Below are positions 37,566 to 50,327 of a stretch of DNA of 64,000 bases, piece after piece. The notes under the pieces were generated by a model. That model saw nothing but the letters and a program-made list of their open reading frames with translations. It searched no databases and was not told where the DNA came from. The stretch is taken from NCBI GenBank assembly GCA_964017155.1, contig OZ024862.1, forward strand, positions 46,323,374 to 46,387,373. Reading direction: 5' to 3'. Made by a program: the position numbers and the translations under genes. The stretch is from Oasisia sp. SBJ-2009. Its lineage: Eukaryota; Annelida; Polychaeta; Sabellida; Siboglinidae. Each line of letters opens with the position of its first letter. Position 1 is the first letter of the stretch.

Positions 37566-39795
37566 GTGCCCCGTGGCGTCGACAGACCAACTGTGCACTT
37601 ACCGGCCACACATCGTCCGATAAGAATTCTGACAATCGAAATAAACCGACTGAAGCACCACTCAGCTGCGCCGCGGTGCACTGCGCCGTTTCTGCACCGC
37701 TACCGCTACCGCCTGACACTACCTGGCCACCACCACGAAGACACTGCTTCCTGACATAACTGATAATGCACGGACACCGCGATTATGTACACAGTTGGAA
37801 CGTCATGACGACACGGTTGGTCAACAACTGGGCAAGCTGAGGAGCACACAATGGGATAGGCTATCAAAACAAGATCATATCTATTGTGACAAAACAAGAA
37901 AGATATCAGTGCCTGCCTAAAGTGAAAAATACATGTGCTATTTGCAAGTTCATCAATATGCAATAGGCATATAAAATTCAACTTATAGAATTGCCACAAA
38001 ACAGCATTGTATACGTAACTCTCCATAACAATCATATTGTGTCATACAACTTCTGGGGAGTATGTGACAACTCACATTATGCTGATTTAAAAAATAAGAA
38101 CAATTGTGGTTATTGAAAAATTGATGATTTTTCACTACATATATACAGGGCATTTTTTTATATGTACTAAGAGTACCAGACTTTGTCAAATGCCAAATTA
38201 CTATTTCTTGGAGGATAAATCTATGCAAACCTGATCCTCATGTGAACTCATATGAACACCTCTGCTGTCAATGAAACAATACCTCATTCATTTCTACATT
38301 ACTCTCTGTACATTCACAAAGTTAGACGTACTGAATAAAGTTTTAAAACTCAAACAGAGCACAATACTGTGTTATAAGGAATTGTATAATAACTTTGTTG
38401 CTGGATAGTATATGTACACTATTCTTGTAGTAAAAGTTGTAATGAGTGTTTCTGATTTTGAAATATGTTCTGTGCCACAGACTGGTCTTAACAACCCTCA
38501 ATAGAAATAAACAACTGTTTTGTAACAATTCCATTTATATACCATTACTGGCCTAGATGTTAATTTCAGGAATAGGTCTTCAGAAGTACACATATACTTT
38601 AGAATCTACAATGGAGAGTGATAAGACTGCATCAGTATGTGGTTACCTATAATCTTATATAAGATGACATTTTGGCCATTCTCGAATACTTGAACAATAT
38701 GTATGGGTCATAAACAAAACAATACTGTCACTGAACCTCTCTGCTTTGTTTACAAAGTATATTCTACTTACTGACCAAACAAAGCCAAATTAGAAAAAAT
38801 GTGTTCTATTGTTTAGAATGTTTTAAACTACTGGTGGTTGTAATTGGGTATTTCCAATGGTGTACATGTTTGTGTAATCTCTTAAATTAATTATCCAATC
38901 ATACTGATGTGTTTATAACAAAAGTGACAAAACATATATATGAAGACACATAAGTGATAACTACTCTGTAGCACAGCTCCCTCCTACTGCCAAGTTTCAG
39001 ACAAACAGATTTACAGCTTATTATTTAAATTTAGAAATACCCATTTACAGCCTGTATAGAGAGAACAGTGTATAATAAACTTCTTACAACAAATGTTTCC
39101 ATCTTTGTTTAATTAAAAGCACATACCAAACATAATATCTTAAATAAAAGAAAATATGAATATAAATGTTGTGATTCATGCACAGTTTACACTTTGAATA
39201 GTGTTAATGTGGTTATTTATGCCACCTTTCTTCCTGAAATGTTCAGACTTATGCAGCCAGTATAAGTAAAAATTATAACTGTTAACTCGATTAGTAAAAG
39301 GTGACATAACTTAAGGACCAATTTTTTGGATGATGCAACTCAACATACATGAATGAATAGGCTTGCCAAACTGAAGCTGTGAAACTGTGAGCTTCGTCTT
39401 GAGAAGGCTGGGATGGAGCTGACATCAGACAGAGAGGAAAAAACATCCTAACTGGAGTGGGTGGGACTATCTAGGCACCAGAGTGAGTGAAGAGGCACTG
39501 AGTAAGCAAATTGCTGTCTCGTCTAGTTGCTGTGGTCTACATCACAGCAGACAATTGTCTCGTCAACTTTCAACATTGTAAAGTGGGTGGTTCACCAACA
39601 TTGATCCATCCACCGAGGCACTGACATGACATTGAACAATACAATTGCTTTGTCGGTTTTGGAAGCACTGTAATGGTTGTAATGTATTTGGACACCATAA
39701 AATAAATAATAAAAAATATTTTTGTGCACTTATCATCTGCATTATCTGTAATATTTTTGCTTTTGTTCCTATGACAGTATATATGACAGTATATA

Positions 39796-39796
<1 letters not shown>

Positions 39797-39856
<60 letters not shown>

Positions 39857-39857
39857 G
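39797..39857. repeat. (TCTG)n microsatellite
   Basis: About 15 copies preceded by two ATGACAGTATAT units. Confidence 0.95.
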
Positions 39858-41461
39858 ATTCTTTTATCAATTATAACTTTTCACTGATGACATACTAAGT
39901 AGCACGGATATTACTAGCATACTGCATTCAAGATTAGTTTGGGTTCATAAAAATACAGACACACAACTATATGTGAAAAAAATGTGTGTACCTTAATTTT
40001 TCAATCAGCAAAGATGAAATATTTTAGGTGACCAAATGTGCATTTGTTTGTAGTTGTCTGTCCTACCAAAACGGTGACTACCAAAACATCTGTCTTCAGA
40101 TCAACAGTAATTTTTAATACTGTCTAATGCCCAACAAACAACCTACATTTTAAACATTTACATTACATTATGTAAATCAAGCCAGAAGCAATTTATATAT
40201 GCGGACAAGACAAAATGTTGCACAGTTGCACATGAAAGATGTTGTTAAAGCTTCATCTTCTTGCAACTGTTTATAACTTAAACCTGCCTGGTAAATAGCA
40301 ATCTGGGACTAAGATTTCAGCACACACCAGTGACGTTAGAGCACACAAGCACCTGTCAGACAGTCAATCTGTGTCAACAACACGACAGATATGACAGACA
40401 AGATATGAGGAAAAACAAGAAGCATAACATGTCTTTACACCCGCCTGCTTAGCAATAATGTGTGGGAGAAATATGAGAACCACGAATGCTACAGTGTTTC
40501 AAAAGCAGAGAATTATATTAAAAAAACAAAGAAATATGCTACAATTATGTCACTAGCAATTGTTGTAGTGTGGTCAATCTTCAGTGCTTTACAACCAATG
40601 CAAAGAATACACAAAATCTAAAACATGTGTGAAAAGCTATAATCAGAGAAAACCTTTGTGTAGAATGGATTGATACTGAATATCTTGTGTTATGTTGTCC
40701 AGAGTTGCAACTTTGATACAGATACTGAGGGAGACAGGGAGATATACCACAGGGCAACATATTCCCTAGGCTAATTTCCTAGGGGAGAATCACTGCTGAG
40801 CTGATTTCTAAACACACATCTCAGTAACACTCTATTTCCATAACTCTCTAAAAAGAAGAGGTAAATAGGCAGTAAACTAAATCTCAGCAGTTACAATGCG
40901 ATTCTCATCATGAAAATGACGAACAGCAACGTGTACTGCCACAGTATCAAATGGCGATTGACACAAAAATCTGTTGATATCATAAGCACAGTTTGGTTTT
41001 TCAAAGGGGTTGGATTTCAGGAACATAAGTGGTAACCAGTGAAGGACAATACGACACCAGAAGGAAAGAAGCACCTTCCATTACGAATCACAGATTAAGT
41101 AATCTGGGACACGGATTACTCAGCTCTGGGAACGGGGAACATGGGACGCCAGGCAGACTCATCAATCAGGGAAGGTGAGTTTGGCTTTAAGGGTGGTACT
41201 CATCACTATTGTTGGCACTTTGTAAGTCACGAGCCAGTCGCCAGCCACTGCTATCATGTGACACTCGCCAGACTCAAGTGGTTTACAAACAACGCACAGT
41301 AGGGTGCTGCCTGGGCAGGGTGACACTTGCTGCTTACAAGTTGGCAGTGTCACAGCCACAAGACCACCATACCGAACTGGAAGACCACCGGAATGGACAC
41401 AAGACTATACTTCATCCTGTGGTCAACATAACAACATCCGTGATCCTGCTGAATACCTAGA

Positions 41462-41972
41462 ATGCATAATTTAACCACGTCAAAGTTGTCATTCTTCCAT
41501 TTTTAGTGAGATGCTGATTTTATAACTGTTATGTTCAGTGCAATAATGAAACATTTACTTTTTCATATGAATGGTACGCTAGCATATACACACCTACACT
41601 GGGAACAGTAAACATTGTTTTGCTTTAAGAGGCACCATATTATTGTCAAACTGCATCTTAGTCTAATTAATAACTTATGTATTTTGTCAGTGTCATATTT
41701 AAGATCTTTGAGATGAACCACACTTAGTCTCCCTTTGATGTATTATACTACCATTTGGTCCCACAATAGTTTATAATAAAATTAAAATAAATTGTCTATG
41801 ATACAATCCTCCCACTGTTACAAAATCACCATGAAGAATCAAGGATGTGCACGGTTAAACCAGTCAAAGTTGCTATCCTTCCATTTGAGTGAGATATTAA
41901 TATCACAAATGTTATTTTTAGCACAATAATGAAGCATTTAGGCTACATGTACACACCTACAAAAAAAAGTAC

Positions 41973-42010
<38 letters not shown>

Positions 42011-42232
42011 CATGTGGAACAGTAGACGTTGGCTCTCTCTCTAAGAGGTATCACATTCTCTTCAAACCGCATCATGTTCTAATGAATATCTTATGTGTTT
42101 TGTGCAAGTCAGTCATATTTGAGATATTTCAGATGGACCACACTTAGTCTCCCTTTGATGTTTTATACTATTGTTTGGTTCCACAACAGCTTAATAAAAT
42201 AACAAGAAGTTTGTCTATGATACAATCCTCCC
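41462..42232. repeat. Imperfect tandem duplication of about 390 bases
   Basis: Copy 1 (about 41462-41815) and copy 2 (about 41848-42232) share GTCAAAGTTG, CCACACTTAGTCTCCCTTTG and GTCTATGATACAATCCTCCC in the same order. Copy 2 carries a (TCTG)n insertion at 41973-42008 where copy 1 has none. Confidence 0.9.
41973..42008. repeat. (TCTG)n microsatellite within duplication copy 2
   Basis: Nine copies, present only in the second copy of the duplicated segment. Confidence 0.93.
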
Positions 42233-43498
42233 TAATAAACCACTGGTGGAAGCAATAGCACCTGGACATTTAGACAACTTTCCCAATCACAGCCCTACTT
42301 CAAACTGATAACACAACAAAAGGACATTTATAACAGACACCAACAACTTAGGCATAACAAAAGCAACAAGAAAGAAAAAGAAAATAAAGTACCTGCGTTT
42401 GCCACTCATTGTCCACTTCACAAGTGCTCCACGTTTGTCGAGATGAGCACAGAAGCACGACACATCCAACAAGTAACGAGAGGGAATCACACCCTGCATT
42501 GTAAGCCCACTTGTCCAGACCAGACCTCTGCCTCACATCCAGTGGAATGCTGTTTGTGATGGTCCACCGATGGCAGTTATAGTCTGGTCGAAACTCGGCC
42601 GGAACCTTTACTCATTACAAAGTACAACCATATACTTCAAAAGTGGACTTGCAGCAATGGCCCGCTATGGTAATTACCATTATCTCTCAGCTCAAGTGAC
42701 AAATACTGCGAGCTAGTACAAAGTTTCTTCCGCCTGACCACAACATTAGCACACTTGATATGATGGAGACTTCCCGATATAAATATAATACATGATGTAT
42801 GTGTTGGCAGCAAAGATACAACTTTGGTGCTGTTGGATTCAGCAAGATGGCTTGTGTTTCTTTTGTTTAATTCAGTCTATATATCTTGCTGATATCTGGC
42901 GATATCTGACGATATCTGTGTGTTTGTCTGCATTGTTTGTCTTGTGTGTAGGTTGATGTAAACACCAACGGAGAACAGGAGACATGCATTAAACAGAAGA
43001 CGTAGCTCTCCTAAAATGCTGTTGTGGAGGTAATGTTCACTGTTCTATTCACACCTCGCAATCCAGTCAAAAACGCATAACACACATTAGTCACTGTAGT
43101 TGTTATTATATCATTTCAATATTAGTACTGCTTGTGTAGCTTTATAAGTAATGATCAGATACATTGGTATATATGCAATGTTTATCGCTATGTGTTACTC
43201 AAAAATAGATGCAATTATTTTAGTATAATGAGGTACAATTTTCAGTTACCATCGATTAGGTGATCCAGCTAAAACAAATATCTACAACTAAACATAAAAT
43301 ATACAAATATTCTGTCACCTTCCATTTCATTATAAGGTATTTCTCCAATTATTAACCATATTTAACATATGAAAATGTACTGTTACTGTCTCTGCCAAGT
43401 GCAGAACATGTGTTGTTTCAAATAATAAAATGCACAATTTATGTTTAAATACAAAATTATTTGATCATTATTGCAACATATAAAAAATAGGATATTGA

Positions 43499-43500
<2 letters not shown>

Positions 43501-43546
<46 letters not shown>
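43501..43546. repeat. (TA)n microsatellite
   Basis: A 45-base TA run beside a possible SINE 3' end. Confidence 0.95.
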
Positions 43547-43552
<6 letters not shown>

Positions 43553-43589
43553 TTAATCATCAAATTTTAGCTACTATGCGTACATTTAT

Positions 43590-43680
43590 GTGAAGCACCT
43601 GAGAGCAATACTATTGATTCAGGTGCTATACAAATAAATTGTATTATTATTATTTTTATTATTATTTGTCAAACTATGTA
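43590..43680 (+). repeat. SINE-like 3' tail
   Basis: AAGCACCTGAGAGCAATACT ... CAGGTGCTATACAAATAAAT followed by TTATTATTATT repeats. This resembles the 3' ends of tRNA-derived SINEs common in lophotrochozoans (family knowledge). A similar motif occurs at 57840-57920 and a weaker one at 16510-16565. Confidence 0.4.
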
Positions 43681-46600
43681 GCTCTGCTAATATAATCTAT
43701 GAATAACAATCAATTATATACAATCTGCTTACTGTACAATCTAGATATCACAACTTAACCACCTAAATTTTAAAAATGTGTGCACCCAGAAACAGTCTTT
43801 TAATGAGACAAAGGAAATGCAACTGTGTCACAGCTGTCGGTAAGTAATTGGTCAAACTTATGCATGGCATACCCCCATGTCTACATTGCTGTACACTCAA
43901 TGCCCCCCAGAGTTTGGTGACAAACAAAAGCTAAGCTGCAATGCACCAACACAACTGCGTCATCCTCCTCCCTCCCCTCCATTCCGTTTGTTTACTCCCC
44001 GGTTCAGCCCGGTGTGGTCGGCCATCTAGCAGGATGACACTTGCCAGATAAATATATTCACAGTCACATGCAATGAGGTAATGTCGTTGAGCAAATCTGT
44101 AGAACGTAAAATACACCGATTGTTTATTTAGCAGCTGACTGTCCAATCTCCGAAGCACAGCAGACAAAGAGTTGGCTTTAAACAAAGCAATTACTTTACA
44201 TATACGCCTACAACAGCAGTCGAGTATGTAAGATGTTTTCTTCTTAAAAATTGCTGGTAATTATATCGGCATTGTGGGTGTCCTCGCCATTGTAGGCAAT
44301 TAATAACAAAGCTTCTATATGTTAATATGATACTACGGCATCTACGTTGTTGCTTTTAGCATTTAGGAAAGAACTGCATCTCAGTGTAAAAACTCTCCAA
44401 CCCCAAAACCAGTGCTTCACTCTTGGGATTAGCCTATATGTCTTCATGCACTGCTTAATTTGATATAAGGTATTTTCATAATAAACCATAACTACTGCCC
44501 ACCTGTGTATAACCAGAACACTTTCAACACTACCACTCTCCTGGTAACTGATCCCCTCCTCGTGTAGGACAAAAACTCCAGCAGATTAAAAAGACAAATA
44601 AATTACTATAAATAATATATTTTCTTAAATACATCACCAATAATTGCAGCATCTGACCATGGGATCTGACATTAACTATGACCATTGCTGCTTTTAAAGT
44701 TAAACTAAAGACCTATCTATTTTTGAGAACTTTTTCTACAGTGCTGTGAGCAATGGATGTTGGAACAGAGTTATACAAATTTTATGATTATTATCAAATT
44801 GGTCAATCAGATGCAATGGAAATTAATTACAACAGAATGAAGCAAGTAGACTTTGGAACCATACAAAAATATGTGCCTACAAGGATCCAAACCTACCATA
44901 TTAAATAATATATAGAACTTTTGTTATTGAATGCCTATTATGGGATGAACAGCATTGGTGTTAACTCAGTTTTTAAATATTATATGCAAAGACATCAACG
45001 TGTACTATACTAGTAAGAGAAGTGGGAGACTTAAACTAAAAAGGGAATGCCTATTGCTTTATCCTTATTGTTAAGAACCACAGTTGACTGACTGTGGTTA
45101 ATATATGACCTTGCTGGTGATACAATGCTGGGAGATTTAAAAACAGCAGGATAGACTAAACAGGCAGAAACTGTCTGAAAACCACGATAAATTTGGACTT
45201 GTTGAGTAGATAGAACAAACTACCTGGTTGGGAAGTCATTTCCAAGGGCACTTTATTTTGACCATTCTGGACAGCCGGACGGAACAGACTGCTTCGATAT
45301 CTGCATCTAGTTTGGTGGGAAAATCAGTAGTTGTGTATGCACTGATAACCCAGAGTCAATGGAACTGTTTGTCCGGTGCCCAGCCACAAGACACAAATGT
45401 AAAAAGCTGTGACGGTTAAGGGTGGGCACACATGGTTACCTGTGGACACACATGGTTACCTGTGGACACACACAGCACCAGTAGATAACAACACAGGTGG
45501 CTCCATTCTTAAGTTTGATTAAACGCTTAGTTTTATCTCAGCCATTTCCACATGCTAAAACAAGCTGTTTGTCTTCACTTGATAACTTGAACATCAAGCG
45601 TGTTTAACCACAAACATTGCAACTTCTTCAGCAAATAATTTCTGCTACATGCACTTGTGGTTAAACAAAACCTCAAGCTGGCAGATCTGCAGGTCTAAAG
45701 TTGCAACACCCGGAATATTCCTTAGTGGCAAAATCAACAGGAAATAATCATAATTTATTTAATTTCCAATAGCACCATAATAGTTGTGGTACTTAAAAAA
45801 TATTTTAAATTAATATGCATAAATTGTTAAATAAAAACAGCAATACAAATCCATTTTTAAGAATAGTTTTAAAATATTACTAATATAAATTAGATGACTG
45901 GATCAATGGAAATGTCACAAAAAAACAAAACAGCATTAGGTGTTTATCAAAAATAATGTTAGAACTAATAAATGAGATTTAAAAAAATATATATAAACTT
46001 AAAAAAAACGGAATATTATAATCACTAAATAAGATGGCAAGATGCCCAAAAAATATTTCCTAGTAAAGCCTACAGCCTAAAACTATAGTTTATACTCTCA
46101 TTGATTTAATGACATGAAGACATTTTTCATTGTATTTTTTAATTGCATGTCTCAGATTGCGTAAGTTACATGTTTTGTTTTTATTTAGCATCATTTATTT
46201 TTTACATTACTAACGTAGTTTATGGTGATGAAATCTGTGAGTGTTTACAGGTGTTGTGTGCATGTGCGTTTGTGTGAGTGTGTTGTGTGTGTTGTATTTT
46301 GTATGTGTGTTTGTGTATGTTGTGTGTGTATTTGTGACTTTGTGGACAATTACTGGGTTAAAAAAATTTAATATTTGTTTGTTTTATAAAGGAGGACTGG
46401 TAGAAAGCAAACTTAAATTGTTTTAATTGCAGCTATACCTGAAAATTGAATATATTAAAACTTTTATTTCCTATAGTGTTTCTAGTATCCACGTTTATAG
46501 CTTACTTATCAATGTGAACTTTGGCCCTAGAGTATTGTGTTGTATTGGCATTCAAGTGCCACTGCTTAAGTTAGGCAGAAACTGTAAAAACTAGTATTGA

Positions 46601-49600
46601 AGACATGTATATATTGAACCATACAAAAAGCTGCAGTGACCCTATATCCACATAAAACTAATCACTTTAACAAAACTCCTGGCAGCTTTCAATATATTTG
46701 CATTCTGGTGTCATTCACCTGAAGTGGCAAGCAAGAAAAAGCTTAAATTTGGCTTGGTTCAGATATCTGCTGAAAGTACACCACGAAACTATAGAATGAT
46801 GTGTTTACAACACTGAGCTGTAGGGGGTGTGGCAGATATACGTTAACTGTGTGGCGAGAGAATTATGGTATCATCTGGGTTCGCATAATGGCCACCACCC
46901 GGAACTGTCCACACTGACTGACTGCCACAAATACTACCCATGTGTCTTCTGTCGAATGGGCAGAAACACAGCGAAATCTTACCAGTGGGACTTACAGTTT
47001 CCGTATAAAGTTAAATGCACCAAATTCAGCCACAGACTGTTGTTATCATTCAGATAATGCAGGTTATCAGTCGGGGCTGTCAATATATCACCACCACTTC
47101 TGTCTTCTCATTGAGCCTGACCAGAACACTGGCTAGGTGTCTGCCAGAACCTCCACTCAATGCAGAAGTGTAACTCTTGTATGCATTTTCTTTTAAAACA
47201 ATGAAATATAAATTACAATGCTATCCAACAAGACATGTATTATGTTCGTGATATTGACATAAATACATACTACCAGACACATTGTCATTAATAAATCTAG
47301 AACAATGTATGATGTTTGGACGTTGTGCCACAATATGTTCAAACGGTAAATAAAATGTTAATATTCTATTCCAAACATCCTTGGCTGGCAGTTCAAAGAG
47401 GCAGGAGAAGCCAATTACAACTGCCCTTTCATGTTCACAGGTTCCCCTGATCTGATTCAGTCAACTTCCTGCTAATAATTACCACTTCCTGACACAGAAG
47501 GATTCTGGGTAATGGAACACACAGCCTCACTTTCAAATTGCCACTGAACATTTAATATTAAATAATGATTACGTAAACTGGTTGATGATAATCAGGTATG
47601 TCTATATATCTACCTAACATTAAATATTGGTTGCATCATGTCAGAACAAAGAATACAAAAACATCAATATAATTATATATTTTGAAACGTATTTAATGTG
47701 CATGCATTTGCAAGTGTGTGTGTGCGTGTTTTTTCCCATTTTAATTGTAACATCATGTTTTTGCAATCAGAAATGCTGAGGTATAAAAATTTACACCAAA
47801 ACATTTACATGGGCATTGTTTTGTTGCAGTGATGAATCATGATCTGGTGACATTATGGAAATTATGGCATTCCATGTTATTTAGTCACACAACTCATTCA
47901 AAAGTGATTGAAATACTTGGAACCACAGACATATAATGGCAGCAATGGAAAAAAATGCAAATCCTGATTAAACACTGAACATATTTAGCTGTTCTATAAC
48001 ATGGTTGCAAAATTAATACCAGTAACTTGATATCACAACACTTGATTGATGAATCATTGAAACAGCGTACGGCGTGTAACAATGCAACATGTGCCAAACA
48101 TGCCCACAACTCTTAGACAGTCACTGTTTTAATGTGATGTCAGCCTCATGAATTATGCAAGAGATGACCCAGATTGCACCAGACAGGAAGTGGGCATGCA
48201 GGTAACCCAGACCAAGGCACACATTTTTGAGTGTTCCCAAAATGCATGCTGCCTCACGCACAAAGCTTGTAACAGTAGTTTTTATTGCCAGATGCACCTA
48301 AAGCCACAACTGTGCCAAATGCATTAATACAACATGACTTTATATTAGCAGTTTAGCTGAACTGATTCATTGTACTTTCAATACATGAAAGCATCCTTTT
48401 ATTGTTGCAAATGGCTGTGAGTATTATGACAAACATGTTTGATTTCTGATCAAAATTGCGTGAATTGTTTTTCACGTTATTGTAAGTTAATATCAACTAG
48501 GTGTCCATCTCTAAACAGTTCCTGTTATTTTAACAGCACTCCTGTATTCCGTTTAAAGCTATAGTATTCTGAGATATCCCCATTATTTAGAAACAGATCG
48601 ACAATTTGAACAAACACCGTGACAACCCAGCTACAAGTGACACGTCTGAGTCACAGACGTTCCTCCTGATATTGACTCACTGGGGATGACGGAATTGTTG
48701 GCTCCACCGCGATGGTCACCAACAGTTAAAAAGATGTCACGTGCAGGATAGTAACGGAGTTATTAGGGGCTGTGGTTTCGGTGAAATCATTCTCCTTTTA
48801 TAGGTGAATCTTCAGCAGTACCCTGGTAGCTCAGGGGCACGACTATTTTGGGGACTGTTTCACTAAGTTCTTCTTGTTCAGTTCAACAATCTCTGTAGAG
48901 ATTGCTGCTTGAATGATCCCATCACAGGCTGCTCTATGTGTACCGTTAAATGTTCAGCTATACTAAATTGGGAACTTTAAGATTTATTTCTGTCTTGTTG
49001 TACACTGTAAAAGTCCTGTCAACCTTAGGATGAGGGACTGCAACATTTTACTGGTGTATCACGGAATAGTGTCCCTGGCAATACAGTGGGTGTTCTGTAT
49101 TTTGAAACTGCTATTAAGTTTTAACAATATTAGTCTTTAGTAACAGATTTTCATCAAAACAGTTTCCAGTTACTGATTCTCCACAACTATCAAAGTCGAT
49201 ATTAAATGCACCAAGAGTACACAAAGACTGTCATAATTGTTAACATGACAACATAGTAATTGTCTAAAAAGAGAGAATTACTCAAATACAATGCTTAGGA
49301 TGCAAACACGGATCCCCTTAATTACTGCATTTTTTCTGCCTTATGCACAGATTTAGAGCTTTCAGCCTGGTCCTTTTGGGCACTTGACGAATTAAGTAGT
49401 TTGTGGTCTAATAGCTAGCAACATGGCTGTACATTAGCCAGGCCACTGAAAGGCTGATAAAGTTATATCTATATATAGCATCTGATGAAATCCTGCAAAT
49501 AGGGTTGAAACAGGAAGTACTAGCTGTTACTAACTCCTGGTACTTCTCAGTGTACCAGGTTTTTTGGTGTTAAATCAAGCATCTTGCAAAGTTATGTTTA

Positions 49601-49756
49601 CTTCTTGGATGGTAAAATTTGTTAAAATTCAACGGAAACTAAATTAATTTTACTAGTCAGTGTTCAAGCGACTCATTAATATTATGGTAGTCCAAGATGT
49701 GATACTTGTACAATATATTCTATCGTCATTCATTACTGACTAAAACATTACTGAAT

Positions 49757-49846
49757 CAGGGTTAGGGCTCAAGTACTCATTACTCAGTACTGATTATTTC
49801 ATGATGTGCTAATTACTTGTACTTTACTTACATGTAGATTTTTACT

Positions 49847-49901
<55 letters not shown>

Positions 49902-50327
49902 GTATATTTACATTTATTTATATTATATTTATTTATATTAAAATTAAAGTACTTCCATTCATTACTTGTACTTTACTTATATATCATATATCATACATAA
50001 AAGTACTTACATTAATTACTTGTTAAAAACTGAATAGCTACAAGTACTTTGGGAGTACTTATCTATTAAACACAGTATTTACCAGTCCATGCGACAAGTG
50101 GGTGGATCTCTGGATCATCTCTGGATTATGATCCCGAGATCCACCCATCTGTCCCATAGACAGGTAACCACTATGTTTGATACTAGTTTTATCATACAAA
50201 CTATTTAAATTATATTAGTTACTTGTTCCTTCAAGAGTACTTTCAAAAGTACTTACTGGTCATGTACTATTTGGGATGAAGTACTAATTACTGAAATACT
50301 TCAGATGGGTAGTCACCACTAACAATA
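49757..50327. mobile_element. 571-bp hAT-like non-autonomous element
   Basis: Flanked by the exact 8-bp duplication TACTGAAT (49749-49756 and 50328-50335). The ends are CAGGGTTAG and, reverse-complemented, TATTGTTAG, a six-of-nine match. The interior is packed with TACTTGTA, AGTACTT and ATTACT motifs on both sides of a (TA)n tract, like the subterminal repeats of hAT elements such as Tol2. A hairpin (GTGGGTGGATCTC/GAGATCCACCCAT) sits at 50098-50155. There is no transposase frame. Confidence 0.7.
49851..49896. repeat. (TA)n microsatellite inside the hAT-like element
   Basis: A 45-base TA run between the AGTACTT-rich subterminal parts. Confidence 0.95.

Noticed and set aside
37602..37740. GC-rich minus-strand frame ending at a GTAAGT donor as another coding first exon
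   Set aside because: The donor is in phase 0 for the open frame and does not fit the DNA-binding exon; may be a non-coding leader.
48828..48900. tRNA gene (GGTAGCTCAGGGGC...GTTCAAC)
   Set aside because: A-box-like and B-box-like fragments only; no acceptor stem or cloverleaf could be paired.
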